From: Flavobacteriaceae bacterium UBA4022
GTDB lineage: Bacteria; Bacteroidota; Bacteroidia; Flavobacteriales; Flavobacteriaceae
Length of the DNA: 64,000 nt
Reading direction: 5' to 3'
Assembly: GCA_002384055.1 (NCBI GenBank)
Contig: DGAU01000011.1
Span: forward strand, 1-64,000
The translations under genes were made by a program, and so were the position numbers. Below are positions 26,762 through 36,190 of this stretch, one piece after another; the first letter of the stretch is position 1, and the number at the start of each line of letters is the position of its first letter. Under the pieces are notes generated by a model, which ran no database searches, had not been told where the DNA came from, and saw only the letters and a program-made list of their open reading frames with translations.

Positions 26762-28663
26762 ATGAGTAAAATAATAGGAATAGATTTAGGAACAACCAAC
26801 TCATGTGTTTCCGTGATGGAAGGTAGTGAGCCCACTGTCATCCCAAATGCAGAGGGTAAGAGAACCACGCCTTCGGTTATTGCGTTTGTAGAAGGTGGTG
26901 AAATTAAAGTAGGAGATCCAGCCAAACGGCAGGCGGTCACCAACCCAACGAAGACCATTTCTTCGATCAAACGATTCATGGGTAACAAATACTCAGAGTC
27001 AAGTCAAGAAGCAAAGCGTTCTCCCTATAAGGTGGTCAAAGGCGATAACGACACCCCAAGAGTCGATATCGATGGCCGTCTTTATACGCCGCAAGAACTC
27101 AGTGCGATGATCCTTCAGAAAATGAAAAAAACGGCCGAAGATTACCTTGGTCAAGAAGTCACTCGCGCCGTGATTACGGTTCCGGCTTATTTTAATGATA
27201 GCCAGCGTCAAGCGACAAAAGAGGCGGGCGAAATTGCCGGTCTCAAAGTAGAACGCATCATCAACGAACCTACTGCTGCAGCTTTGGCTTACGGTTTAGA
27301 CAAGAAAAACATCGATCAAAAAATTGTGGTGTTTGACTTTGGAGGAGGGACCCACGATGTCTCTGTCTTAGAATTAGGTGATGGGGTCTTTGAAGTGTTA
27401 GCCACTGATGGAGACACACACTTAGGTGGAGATGATGTGGATCAAAAGATCATTAATTGGTTGGCGGATGAATTTATGAGTGAAGAACAAATGGATTTAC
27501 GCAATGACCCAATGGCCTTGCAGCGCTTGAAAGAAGCTGCTGAAAAAGCCAAAATTGAATTGTCTTCAGCCACGCAAACCGAAATCAATTTACCTTATGT
27601 GACGGCCACAGCGAGTGGTCCGAAGCACTTGGTCAAGACCTTGAGCCGTTCTAAATTTGAGCAGCTGATTGACGATTTAGTCAAACGCACCATTGCCCCA
27701 TGTGAAAAGGCGATGAAAGCAGCCGGATTAAGTAAAAGTGATATCGACGAAATTATTTTGGTTGGTGGATCAACACGTATTCCTGCGGTACAAGAAGCTG
27801 TTGAGAAGTTCTTTGGTAAAGCACCAAACAAAGGAGTTAATCCAGATGAGGTGGTTGCTGTAGGTGCCGCTATTCAAGGAGGTGTCCTTACGGGAGATGT
27901 CAAAGATGTCTTATTGTTGGATGTGACGCCGCTATCCCTGGGTATTGAAACTATGGGAAGCGTCCTGACCAAATTGATCGATGCCAATACGACGATTCCA
28001 ACCAAAAAGAGCCAAGTCTTTAGTACAGCAGCAGATAGCCAGCCGAGTGTTGAGATTCACGTGTTGCAAGGCGAACGCCCTATGGCCAGGGACAACAAAA
28101 CTATTGGTCGCTTTCACCTGGATGGTATTCCTCCAGCACAGAGGGGTGTGCCACAAATCGAGGTGACCTTCGATATTGACGCCAACGGAATCATCAAAGT
28201 GAGTGCCACAGATAAGGCCACTGGGAAGTCTCAAGACATTCGTATTGAGGCCTCATCAGGACTTACTGAGGAAGAAATCAAACAGATGAAAGCTGATGCC
28301 GAAGCGAATGCGGAAGCTGATAAGTCTGCCAAAGAAACTGCGGATAAAATCAACGAAGCGGATGCCATGATTTTCCAAACGGAAAAACAATTGAGTGAAT
28401 TTGGAGACAAACTCAGTGACGACAAAAAGCAACCCATCCAAGAAGGACTTGAAGCATTGAAAAAGGCTTATGAAGCCAAAGATATTGCTACGATTCAGCC
28501 TGCCTTAGATCAGATCAACGAAGCCTGGAAAACGGCGTCGGAAGAAATGTACAAGGCTCAAGCAGAAGGACAGGGACAAGATGCTGGACCTGGACCTGAT
28601 GCAGGGGCTTCGGGACAAGACGCAAACGATGTCGAGGATGTCGATTTTGAGGAAGTCAAGTAA
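26762..28663 (+). CDS. dnaK: Chaperone DnaK (Hsp70)
   Basis: Hsp70 chaperone, 633 residues. N-terminal ATPase signatures IIGIDLGTTNSCVSVMEG, VFDFGGGTHDVSVLELGDG and ILVGGSTRIPAVQEAVE; the substrate-binding domain begins at LLLDVTPLSLGIETMG; the C terminus ends in the acidic DVEDVDFEEVK. GGGTHDVS instead of GGGTFDVS is the usual Bacteroidetes form. It stands alone without dnaJ or grpE. The 190 bases upstream contain no recognised CIRCE element or -7 box. A strong terminator follows. Confidence 0.98.
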   Translation: MSKIIGIDLGTTNSCVSVMEGSEPTVIPNAEGKRTTPSVIAFVEGGEIKVGDPAKRQAVTNPTKTISSIKRFMGNKYSESSQEAKRSPYKVVKGDNDTPRVDIDGRLYTPQELSAMILQKMKKTAEDYLGQEVTRAVITVPAYFNDSQRQATKEAGEIAGLKVERIINEPTAAALAYGLDKKNIDQKIVVFDFGGGTHDVSVLELGDGVFEVLATDGDTHLGGDDVDQKIINWLADEFMSEEQMDLRNDPMALQRLKEAAEKAKIELSSATQTEINLPYVTATASGPKHLVKTLSRSKFEQLIDDLVKRTIAPCEKAMKAAGLSKSDIDEIILVGGSTRIPAVQEAVEKFFGKAPNKGVNPDEVVAVGAAIQGGVLTGDVKDVLLLDVTPLSLGIETMGSVLTKLIDANTTIPTKKSQVFSTAADSQPSVEIHVLQGERPMARDNKTIGRFHLDGIPPAQRGVPQIEVTFDIDANGIIKVSATDKATGKSQDIRIEASSGLTEEEIKQMKADAEANAEADKSAKETADKINEADAMIFQTEKQLSEFGDKLSDDKKQPIQEGLEALKKAYEAKDIATIQPALDQINEAWKTASEEMYKAQAEGQGQDAGPGPDAGASGQDANDVEDVDFEEVK

Positions 28664-28676
28664 TGGTTAGATGAAC

Positions 28677-28712
28677 AAAAAAAAAGCGGCCCGAATGGGC
28701 CGCTTTTTTTTT
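28677..28712. terminator. Bidirectional rho-independent terminator after dnaK
   Basis: A-run, stem AGCGGCCC (28685-28692), loop GAAT, stem GGGCCGCT (28697-28704), T-run. It can end transcription of dnaK (+) and of the convergent nuclease-domain gene (-). Confidence 0.92.
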
Positions 28713-28721
28713 GCTTTAGTC

Positions 28722-29159
28722 CTAAAATGGCAAATCTTCCAAAAAGGAATAGGCCTTTTCTTTTTGGTCAACCAGACAATAAATGTGTTTTAGACCGTTG
28801 CTGACCATCAAATAATCGGCCTCTAGGACCAAATTATAACGGGCGATTTGATCAAAGGTAGATTGGTCTAAGGGGATCTCTGGGGCCTTACACTCCACAA
28901 TAAGCTTGATGCGTCCATCGGGATGATAAACGACAATGTCGCAGCGCTTGACCATATTGTTGTAAGTGATTTGGCGTTCGACGCTCATCAAATGAGGGGA
29001 TTGCGATTTGTCGATCAGCAGCCATTGTATGACGTGCTGGCGCACCCATTCTTCTGGTGTGAGCACCACAAATAATTTTCGAACGGGATCAAAGATCAAC
29101 CGTTTGTTTTCCTTATTTTTGAAACGAAACGTATAGGGGCGAAAATGCAAGGCTACCAT
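28722..29159 (-). CDS. Stand-alone HsdR N-terminal (PD-(D/E)xK) nuclease-like protein
   Basis: A 145-residue protein consisting only of the type I restriction enzyme R N-terminal domain. The nuclease motif is visible as KRCDIVVYHPDG (Asp74), LIVECKAPE (Glu89, Lys91) and TFDQIARYN (Gln104), the PD-ExK layout with the Q seen in HsdR. No helicase, HsdM or HsdS is nearby, so it is not a restriction system. Other short proteins of this kind occur in Bacteroidetes. The ATG at 29159 (MVALHFRPYTF) matches the usual N terminus; ATGs eight codons upstream are less likely. Divergent from holA. Confidence 0.78.
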   Translation of the reverse strand: MVALHFRPYTFRFKNKENKRLIFDPVRKLFVVLTPEEWVRQHVIQWLLIDKSQSPHLMSVERQITYNNMVKRCDIVVYHPDGRIKLIVECKAPEIPLDQSTFDQIARYNLVLEADYLMVSNGLKHIYCLVDQKEKAYSFLEDLPF

Positions 29160-29229
29160 GGTACAAAGTAACACCATATCCATGTATTTACATAAGTTTT
29201 TCTCGCCTCGCTCAATCGCTTAACCTTTT

Positions 29230-30234
29230 ATGGCACTCGACCAGGTAAAAAAAATAACAGACGCAATTGCCAATGGCAAGGCCGCCTCAGTCTATTTTTT
29301 GATGGGGGAAGAAACCTATTATATTGATGCCATCAGCCATTATATCGAAAATAACATCCTATCACCCGAGGAGCAAGGGTTCAATCAAATGGTGCTTTAT
29401 GGTCGTGATGTGACAGTCGATCAAATTATAGGACACGCAAAGCGTTTTCCGATGATGGCCGAAAAGCAGGTCATCATTGTCAAGGAAGCGCAAGATTTGT
29501 CCCGATCGATCGAGGAGTTAGTATCCTATGTACAACAACCCCAGCCCAGTACCGTACTGGTTATTTGCTATAAATACAAAAAGTTGGATGCCCGTAAAAA
29601 ATTGGCTAAGACCCTCAAGACCCATGGCGTTTTGTTTGAGAGCAATAAGCTCTATGATAATCAGTTGCCTGACTGGATCAAACGAGTGCTTTCGGGACGT
29701 GGCTATAGCGTTGCGCCAAAGGCAGCACAGATGTTGGCTGATTTTTTGGGCAATGACCTGAGTAAAATAAGTAAAGAACTGGAGAAATTGCAGCTGATTC
29801 TACCCAAGGATCAGACCATTTCGCCTCAAGACGTCGAAACGCATATTGGCATCAGTAAAGACTATAATAATTTTGAACTCCAATCGGCCATTGCCCAAGG
29901 AGATCAATTGAAGGCTTACCAAATCGTCACTTATTTTGCCAACAATCCAAAGCACCATCCCATTGTTATGACGATTGCCTTGCTGTACAGTTTTTTTGCC
30001 AAACTCTTGCTATATCATTCCCTGAGCGACAAGTCGATGGCCGCCAAAGCTCTGGCCATAAATCCATATTTTGTAAAGGAATACCAGCTAGCAGCCCGAT
30101 ACTATTCCATGAAGCAGGTCACGGCCATCATAGGGAATATAAGGAATGTTGATATGAAGAGTAAGGGCGTAGGCGCGTCGCAACTGTCGTTGGTGGATTT
30201 ACTTCACGAGCTGCTCTTGGCTATTTTTAAATAA
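29230..30234 (+). CDS. holA: DNA polymerase III subunit delta
   Basis: Clamp-loader delta subunit that opens the beta clamp during replication, 334 residues. Recognised by the N-terminal VYFLMGEETYYIDAISHYIE, the AKRFPMMAEKQVIIVKEAQDL block, VLVICYKYKKLDARKKLAK, and the C-terminal collar region ISKDYNNFELQSAIAQGD. Sequence identity within the family is low but the order of blocks is typical. Convergent with the DoxX gene one base after its stop. Confidence 0.9.
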   Translation: MALDQVKKITDAIANGKAASVYFLMGEETYYIDAISHYIENNILSPEEQGFNQMVLYGRDVTVDQIIGHAKRFPMMAEKQVIIVKEAQDLSRSIEELVSYVQQPQPSTVLVICYKYKKLDARKKLAKTLKTHGVLFESNKLYDNQLPDWIKRVLSGRGYSVAPKAAQMLADFLGNDLSKISKELEKLQLILPKDQTISPQDVETHIGISKDYNNFELQSAIAQGDQLKAYQIVTYFANNPKHHPIVMTIALLYSFFAKLLLYHSLSDKSMAAKALAINPYFVKEYQLAARYYSMKQVTAIIGNIRNVDMKSKGVGASQLSLVDLLHELLLAIFK

Positions 30235-30235
30235 T

Positions 30236-30610
30236 TCAATTCCTGTCGACCGAAAATCGACCAGGGCCCATAAGAGCGATCGCCACAAAACCAGCCAAAT
30301 AGAGTAGGGCCAATTCTTTTTTCTGTATCGGGTCATGACCATGTACCACAAATGCCGCAACGGCCATCGTAATACCTGATATTACTGCAGAAATACGCGT
30401 TTGAAGACCGATAATGATCAGGACAGGCGCCACCACTTCTGCCAGCAGTACCAGAATAGAGGTGATAAAGCCACTCAAACCGATAGGGTCGCCCACTAAG
30501 GTCATTTCACCGCCAATAAAGCGCATGAGCTTTGGAAAACCATGGTGCAACATTAACAGGCCAAAAGCCACGCGTAGTATTAATAAACCCAAATCGTAAT
30601 AGCGCTTCAT
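30236..30610 (-). CDS. DoxX family membrane protein
   Basis: A 124-residue four-helix inner-membrane protein: MKRYYDLGLLILRVAFGLLMLHHGFPKL, then GFITSILVLLAEVVAPVLIIIGL, ISAVISGITMAVAAFVVH and ELALLYLAGFVAIALMG. RVAFGLLMLHHGFPKL is the DoxX signature helix. Function of most DoxX proteins is unknown; some sit in redox or sulphur pathways. The ATG at 30610 is chosen because the upstream in-frame 32 residues are charged and unlike the family. Confidence 0.85.
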   Translation of the reverse strand: MKRYYDLGLLILRVAFGLLMLHHGFPKLMRFIGGEMTLVGDPIGLSGFITSILVLLAEVVAPVLIIIGLQTRISAVISGITMAVAAFVVHGHDPIQKKELALLYLAGFVAIALMGPGRFSVDRN

Positions 30611-30787
30611 AGGTGAGACATTTTTAGTCAAACGAATATAATTTATTTCGGTCAATTTACATACTTTATTCTTACATCTTAGCCGAATAAAGTGCTGAAA
30701 CGCCACATGGCCAATAGGACTGACGGAATCATAATTGGGCTTTGTTCAAAGGCGATTGAAATCTTAGGCGGCCTCTGTATTTTGTTC

Positions 30788-30795
30788 TATTTTTG
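30788..30795 (+). promoter_or_regulatory. TAnnTTTG box before menA
   Basis: TATTTTTG, perfect -7 consensus, ending 14 bases before the menA ATG. No -33 TTG at normal spacing. Probable promoter of menA-menC-CPBP-menE-M24. Confidence 0.42.
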
Positions 30796-30809
30796 TGCAA
30801 ATCCTATTT

Positions 30810-31700
30810 ATGGCGACAATAAAACATTGGTTTAAGGCTGCCCGTTTACGGACCCTACCCTTGTCTGTGTCCGGGGTGCTGCTCGGGGCTTCTTTAGCGG
30901 AGCCAGTATTTTATGACACGCTCTTATTTTGGTTGGCCATTGCCACCACCATAGGCTTCCAAATTGTTTCTAATTTTGCCAATGACTACGGCGATGGCAT
31001 TCGGGGAACTGATGCGGAACGCGTGGGTGAAGCACGTATGGTGGCAATGGGTCTGATATCGGCCAAAGCAATGAAATACGGGATGATTGTGGCGTCGATT
31101 TTGTCTTTTTTTACCGCGACGATGTTGATTTTTATGGCATTCGGAATGCACCATTTTTTGTGGGCTTTTGTGTTTTTTAACCTCACCTTTTTGGCGCTAT
31201 GGGCGGCCATAAAATATACCGTTGGTAAAAAGGCGTATGGATATAGCGGCTTTGGAGATCTATTCGTTTTCTTGTTTTTTGGACTCATCAGTGTGGTCGG
31301 CACCTTTATTTTGTTTCGACAGTCAGTGGATATTTTGGTTTTACTGCCCGCCTACACTATTGGGGTGTTCAGTATGGCTGTTCTGAATTTGAATAATTTG
31401 CGCGATGCGGCACAAGACCTGCATGCCGGAAAGAAAACCTTAGTGGTCCAATGGGGCGTCTCAAAAGGAAAAAAATATCATTACTTCTTACTCTTGTCTG
31501 GGATGTTGGCTTCTGTCATTTATGCAGTTGGCATTGAGGCTCAAGGGGTGCAGTGGCTTTTTGCCTTGGCCTTTGTGCCCTTGTTGTGGCATATCAAAAC
31601 AGTCATGGCCAATCAAGAGCTCAGCGCCTTGGACAGTGAACTCAAGAAAGTCGCGCTGACCACATTTTTGTTTAGTCTCCTTGTAGCCGTGGCCTTATAA
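30810..31700 (+). CDS. menA: 1,4-dihydroxy-2-naphthoate polyprenyltransferase
   Basis: UbiA-family integral membrane enzyme, 296 residues, that prenylates DHNA to demethylmenaquinone. The N terminus WFKAARLRTLPLSVSGVLLG is typical of MenA. The first Asp-rich motif NFANDYGDGIRGTDAER carries the Mg-diphosphate acids; the second is NLNNLRDAAQDLHAGKKTL. About eight to nine helices. A GTG five codons upstream overlaps the promoter box and is rejected. First gene of the second menaquinone block. Confidence 0.93.
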   Translation: MATIKHWFKAARLRTLPLSVSGVLLGASLAEPVFYDTLLFWLAIATTIGFQIVSNFANDYGDGIRGTDAERVGEARMVAMGLISAKAMKYGMIVASILSFFTATMLIFMAFGMHHFLWAFVFFNLTFLALWAAIKYTVGKKAYGYSGFGDLFVFLFFGLISVVGTFILFRQSVDILVLLPAYTIGVFSMAVLNLNNLRDAAQDLHAGKKTLVVQWGVSKGKKYHYFLLLSGMLASVIYAVGIEAQGVQWLFALAFVPLLWHIKTVMANQELSALDSELKKVALTTFLFSLLVAVAL

Positions 31701-31761
31701 TGCGCTATGTTGTACGGGATACTTTTAAGTCATAAATTAGAGAGGTAAATCGCAAAAAGAT

Positions 31762-32817
31762 ATGAAAGCCCATGTGCAAAAACATCGCTTAGTGTTCAAA
31801 AAACCAGGAGGAACTTCACGTGGTGTTTTACACCACAAGGACACCTATTTTTTGACCCTGACTGACGGAGTACACTGGGGTGTCGGTGAATGTGGCGTTT
31901 TTGAGGGACTAAGCCCCGAGAACATGGCCCATTATCCTGATCATTTGGATTGGGTTTGCCAAAATATTGATCGGGGTCTTGCATCATTATTAGCGGCATC
32001 TGAGGCATTCCCTTCGATACAAATGGGCATGGAAACAGCATTCAGGTCGATTCATGGCGAGGATTCCTTTGCAATTTTTCCTTCTTTATTTTCATCCGGG
32101 GCGGATAAAATAGCCATTAATGGCCTTATTTGGATGGGGCCGATTGAGACAATGTCTCAGCAGATCGAGCAGCGTCTAGAAGAGGGATTTGATTGTATTA
32201 AACTCAAAATAGGGGCTTTGGATTTTGCGGCTGAGTTGGCCCTGATCAAAGGATTGCGCTCGCGGTTTTCTGCCTCTGAAATTACCATACGCGTCGATGC
32301 CAATGGGGCCTATACCGATGATGCTCCGTTAGAAAAATTAAAACGTCTTTCCGAATTGGACTTGCATTCTATCGAGCAGCCTATCGCTCAAGGCCACTGG
32401 GACCAAATGGCGGAACTGTGTGAACGCACCGATTTGCCCATTGCCTTAGACGAAGAACTCATTGGGATCATCGGTTTGGATCAAAAAAGAAAAATGCTCC
32501 AGACCATTAAGCCTCAATACATCATACTGAAACCGAGTCTGATAGGTGGGTTTTCCGCTTCTGATCAATGGATTGAGTTGGCGCAAAGCCAAGATATTGG
32601 TTGGTGGGTCACCTCGGCGCTAGAGAGTAATATTGGCCTTAATGCCATTGCTCAATATACTTATACCAAGCAAGCTTTGGGACCTCAAGGATTGGGTACG
32701 GGTAGTTTGTTTGCCAATAATATCGATGCCCCACTGCGGGTGGAAAAAGGCTATTTGTCTTACGATCCACACGCAGATTGGTCATTACAACATTTAAATA
32801 TACCGACATGTTTATAG
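31762..32817 (+). CDS. menC: o-Succinylbenzoate synthase
   Basis: Enolase-superfamily dehydratase, 351 residues, making o-succinylbenzoate from SHCHC. The residues can be placed: KLK (Lys147, Lys149), metal ligands Asp179 (VDANG), Glu205 (IEQP) and Asp230 (LDEEL), and the second base Lys257 in LKPSLIGG. Muconate-lactonising or dipeptide-epimerase relatives share this scaffold, but position between menA and menE settles the function. Its end overlaps the CPBP start. Confidence 0.93.
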   Translation: MKAHVQKHRLVFKKPGGTSRGVLHHKDTYFLTLTDGVHWGVGECGVFEGLSPENMAHYPDHLDWVCQNIDRGLASLLAASEAFPSIQMGMETAFRSIHGEDSFAIFPSLFSSGADKIAINGLIWMGPIETMSQQIEQRLEEGFDCIKLKIGALDFAAELALIKGLRSRFSASEITIRVDANGAYTDDAPLEKLKRLSELDLHSIEQPIAQGHWDQMAELCERTDLPIALDEELIGIIGLDQKRKMLQTIKPQYIILKPSLIGGFSASDQWIELAQSQDIGWWVTSALESNIGLNAIAQYTYTKQALGPQGLGTGSLFANNIDAPLRVEKGYLSYDPHADWSLQHLNIPTCL

Positions 32818-33746
32818 AACAGGCATTTAATTATCTACACCATTCTTGGCGTTATTTATTGGGCACGATTGTCATTTTTATCATTTGGCAACTTGGAACC
32901 ATTCCTTTTGCTGCTGCCATTTTTAGTAAAGTCCTTATGGATGGAGGTGATCTCGAGGCACTGCAAGAAGATCAGTCCTTGCTCATGAAGGTATTGGACC
33001 CTAACCTGACTTTGTTTTTGATGCTCTTATCTTTTGCGATTGGTTTATTTGGTCTCTATATATGGCTCAAAGGTGTGCACCAACAGCCCATGAAGGCGAT
33101 AACAACCGCAAGAAAAAAGGTCGACTGGCAGCGGATATGGTTTGGTTTTTCTCTAATAGCAGGCACGACATTAGTGCTTACAGGAGTGGACTATTTTTTA
33201 CACCCCGAATCCTATGAAGTTCAATTTGACCTGGGCTCTTTTGCGCTGTTATTTATTTTGGCCATAGTGATGATCCCGCTGCAAACCAGTTTTGAAGAGT
33301 ACTTATTTCGTGGTTATTTGATGCAGGGCATTGGCGTGATGACACGCACTCGGTGGGTGCCTTTGTTACTTACTTCTGTCATCTTTGGGGGCATGCATTT
33401 TTTCAATCCAGAAGTCGCGAAAATGGGCCCGATTTTAATGATTTACTATATCGGTACTGGTTTGTTTTTGGGCATCATCACCTTGATGGATGATGGCTTA
33501 GAACTGGCTCTGGGTTTTCATGCAGGCAATAACCTCATTGGTGCGCTTTTGGTTACCGCCGATTGGACGGCCTTTCAGACCGATTCGATTTTGAAGGATA
33601 TTTCTGATCCCAGTGCGGGGGTCGATGCCGTGATTCCAGTATTCATTATTTATCCCGTGTTTTTGTTTTTGATGGCCCGGCGTTTTGGATGGTCTCAGTG
33701 GCGTGAAAAATTAACGGGTCCTATGAAAACAGATCCCTCTCATTGA
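32808..33746 (+). CDS. CPBP-family intramembrane metalloprotease
   Basis: A 312-residue polytopic protein of the CAAX protease/bacteriocin-processing (Abi) family. The catalytic motifs are present: SFEEYLFRG (Glu163, Glu164, Arg168), GGMHF (His197) and GFHAGNN (His238, Asn241). Substrates of most bacterial members are unknown; some confer self-immunity or process peptides. The ATG at 32808 overlaps the menC stop by ten bases, so it is translated from the menaquinone transcript although no direct role in that pathway is known. Confidence 0.85.
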   Translation: MFIEQAFNYLHHSWRYLLGTIVIFIIWQLGTIPFAAAIFSKVLMDGGDLEALQEDQSLLMKVLDPNLTLFLMLLSFAIGLFGLYIWLKGVHQQPMKAITTARKKVDWQRIWFGFSLIAGTTLVLTGVDYFLHPESYEVQFDLGSFALLFILAIVMIPLQTSFEEYLFRGYLMQGIGVMTRTRWVPLLLTSVIFGGMHFFNPEVAKMGPILMIYYIGTGLFLGIITLMDDGLELALGFHAGNNLIGALLVTADWTAFQTDSILKDISDPSAGVDAVIPVFIIYPVFLFLMARRFGWSQWREKLTGPMKTDPSH

Positions 33747-33761
33747 TTTTTTGACTCACCC

Positions 33762-34847
33762 ATGAACCAACTCATCGATAACTTATGGCATCCCGAATTC
33801 CGACTCAATGGGTTGACCTTTGATTCGGTTTCGGAACTATTGGATTTTGCTCAAGACTTGATTGATGAAGGGGCGGAGCATGAAATTCTTATGGCTCAAT
33901 TTTTCGTAAAATGGTTTGGTACTGCACCGGAGATGTCTGTCAAAACTTCAGGGTCAACAGGCTTGCCAAAGATCCTCCCGCTGACCAAGGAACACATGAT
34001 CTTTAGTGCAAAAACCACAGGAGCATATTTTAATATCGGTGCCGGCACGCGTGCCTTATTATGCTTGCCGGTGCACTATATCGCAGGTCAAATGATGCTG
34101 GTTCGTGCTTTGGTTTTGGGTTGGGACCTGCATGTGGTGGCTCCTTCGCGAGATGCGCTTACCCAATATGACAACCGTTATGATTTTGTGGCTTTAGTAC
34201 CGTATCAAGTCAGTTACGCGCTTTCTGCTTTAAAAAAGGTGAAGAAATTAATCATTGGTGGCGGTGTTCTTTCTCAGGAATTAGAAACAGCCCTTCAGAA
34301 TCATGATGTGGAAGCCTATGCCACCTATGGCATGACCGAGACCATAACGCACGTCGCAGCCAGACGCGTTAATGGGAGTGAGCGCTCAGAGATTTATCAT
34401 GCCATGCCTCAGGTAAGATTTGCTCAAGACCAACGGGATTGTCTTTTGATATACGCTCCGGGCTTATCTGAAGCGCCCATCATCACTAACGATGTAGTTC
34501 GCCTGGTGTCAGATACTGCTTTTTGTTATTTGGGGCGCATTGATTTAGTGATCAACTCTGGAGGCATAAAGCACCAACCTGAGTCCATTGAGCATAAATT
34601 ATTAAAATACCTTAAAGGGCCTTTGGTAGTGAGCTCAGAGCCGCATGCCACATTGGGACAACAATTGATCTTAGTGCTCCAGGCTTCTGGTGGAGAGGAA
34701 TCTGTTGATCTGGATACAGCCATCGCCACTTTGGACCCATTAGAACGTCCCAAAAAAGTATATACTTTTACGCAATTGCCCTTAACAGAAACCGGAAAAG
34801 TAAAACGCGCCCAAATCAAAGAGGTGCTTGAAAAACAGAAAAAATGA
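33762..34847 (+). CDS. menE: o-Succinylbenzoate-CoA ligase (short form)
   Basis: ANL-superfamily adenylating enzyme that activates o-succinylbenzoate with ATP and CoA. P-loop KTSGSTGLPKILPLTKEHM, adenine motif YATYGMTETITH, hinge GRIDLVINSGGIK and the C-terminal catalytic lysine region PLTETGKVKRAQI are all present. At 361 residues it is about 90 shorter than E. coli MenE, the N-terminal domain being reduced; this compact form is common in Bacteroidetes. ATGA overlap with the next gene. Confidence 0.92.
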   Translation: MNQLIDNLWHPEFRLNGLTFDSVSELLDFAQDLIDEGAEHEILMAQFFVKWFGTAPEMSVKTSGSTGLPKILPLTKEHMIFSAKTTGAYFNIGAGTRALLCLPVHYIAGQMMLVRALVLGWDLHVVAPSRDALTQYDNRYDFVALVPYQVSYALSALKKVKKLIIGGGVLSQELETALQNHDVEAYATYGMTETITHVAARRVNGSERSEIYHAMPQVRFAQDQRDCLLIYAPGLSEAPIITNDVVRLVSDTAFCYLGRIDLVINSGGIKHQPESIEHKLLKYLKGPLVVSSEPHATLGQQLILVLQASGGEESVDLDTAIATLDPLERPKKVYTFTQLPLTETGKVKRAQIKEVLEKQKK

Positions 34848-36190
34848 AACAAGCATTCACAAGACCTCATCTGAAATGCCTTGGTTGGAAATTGTTTCTG
34901 GCCATACTATTGTCCAGTAACCTGCAGGGCCAAGTTTTAACCGAAAAAGCCCAGGCCGAGCGCTATGACAACCAGCTTTATGAGCGTATTCATAAGGTGT
35001 TGCCAAGTTTGATGGAGCAACACGGTATTGACATGTGGCTCTTGATTTCTAGAGAATATAATGAAGATCCCATTTTGCGTACTTTTTTGCCGGCCACTTG
35101 GCTCAATGCACGACGCCGTACCATTATTTTATTTTATAAGGATGAGGTCAGTGGTTCCTTTGAGGCCTTGGCGGTAGCGCGATACGGCATCGGCAATGCC
35201 ATCAAATCGGCTTGGGACAAAGAACAACAGCCCGACCAATGGGCCCGACTATTGGAATTAATTCAAGAACGTGATCCCAAGGTGATTGGACTCAATTATT
35301 CCGAGGATTATGGGATTGCTGACGGAATTGTCAAAACGGATTATGAGGGATTAATGGCTGTCTTGCCCACAGTATATCAGCAGCGTGTCGTTTCTGCCGA
35401 GCCCCTTGCCGTGTCTTGGATCGAAACCAGGACACCATCAGAAATGGCTGTTTTTGCTTCGATGGTAGATCTGACTCATGATATTATCGCTGAGGCCTTC
35501 TCGCGCCAGGTGATTACCCCGGGCAAAACAACGTCAGACGATGTGGTTTGGTGGTTGCGCCAAAAAGTAACCGACCTGGGCTTGCAAACATGGTTTCATC
35601 CCACTATTGATATCCAACGCAGTGATGAGGCGCTAAAAAGCCATATAGAAGCATTTTCTAATGGCTACAGCGATCAAGTGATCATGCCTGGGGATTTGTT
35701 GCACTGTGATTTTGGGATCAGCTATTTGGGCTTAAATACAGATTGTCAACAACATGCCTATGTCCCATTTCCTCAAGAAAATGAGGTTCCTGAATTTTTA
35801 AAAGAAGCTTTTAATACGGGAAATCGGGTTCAAGATCTGTTTACCGGAGAATTTGTCCAAGGTCGAACAGGAAATGAAATTTTGGCTTCGGCATTGCAGT
35901 TGGGGCGTACTCAAGGCTTGAGACCGTCTATCTACACGCATCCCTTGGGGACTTATGGGCATAGCGCAGGAACAACTCTAGGCATGTGGGATGCTCAAAA
36001 TGGGGTGCCCGGATCTGGAGATTATGCGCTGCAATACAAAACAGCCTACGCCATTGAACTCAATAATACGGTTTACTTGTCTCAGTGGAAAAAAGACATC
36101 CGGATCATGCTCGAAGAGGCGGGTTATTTTGATGCCGATGGATTTCGTTACGTCAGTGGCCGCCAAGAGGGGATACTTCTGGTGGACTAG
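34844..36190 (+). CDS. Secreted M24 family peptidase (aminopeptidase P-like)
   Basis: A 448-residue protein with an N-terminal signal peptide (LGWKLFLAILLSSNLQGQ), a creatinase N-like domain (about 40-190) and a pita-bread M24 domain. The five metal ligands can be assigned: Asp289, Asp300, His373, Glu405 and Glu424. It would release N-terminal residues, perhaps X-Pro, from peptides in the periplasm. Its start overlaps the menE stop (ATGA), so it rides on the menaquinone transcript. The stop directly abuts that of the convergent carboxylase gene. Confidence 0.87.
   Translation: MKQAFTRPHLKCLGWKLFLAILLSSNLQGQVLTEKAQAERYDNQLYERIHKVLPSLMEQHGIDMWLLISREYNEDPILRTFLPATWLNARRRTIILFYKDEVSGSFEALAVARYGIGNAIKSAWDKEQQPDQWARLLELIQERDPKVIGLNYSEDYGIADGIVKTDYEGLMAVLPTVYQQRVVSAEPLAVSWIETRTPSEMAVFASMVDLTHDIIAEAFSRQVITPGKTTSDDVVWWLRQKVTDLGLQTWFHPTIDIQRSDEALKSHIEAFSNGYSDQVIMPGDLLHCDFGISYLGLNTDCQQHAYVPFPQENEVPEFLKEAFNTGNRVQDLFTGEFVQGRTGNEILASALQLGRTQGLRPSIYTHPLGTYGHSAGTTLGMWDAQNGVPGSGDYALQYKTAYAIELNNTVYLSQWKKDIRIMLEEAGYFDADGFRYVSGRQEGILLVD

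Noticed and set aside
28722..29159. Part of a type I restriction-modification system
   Set aside because: Only the HsdR N-terminal domain is present; there is no helicase, HsdM or HsdS in the window.
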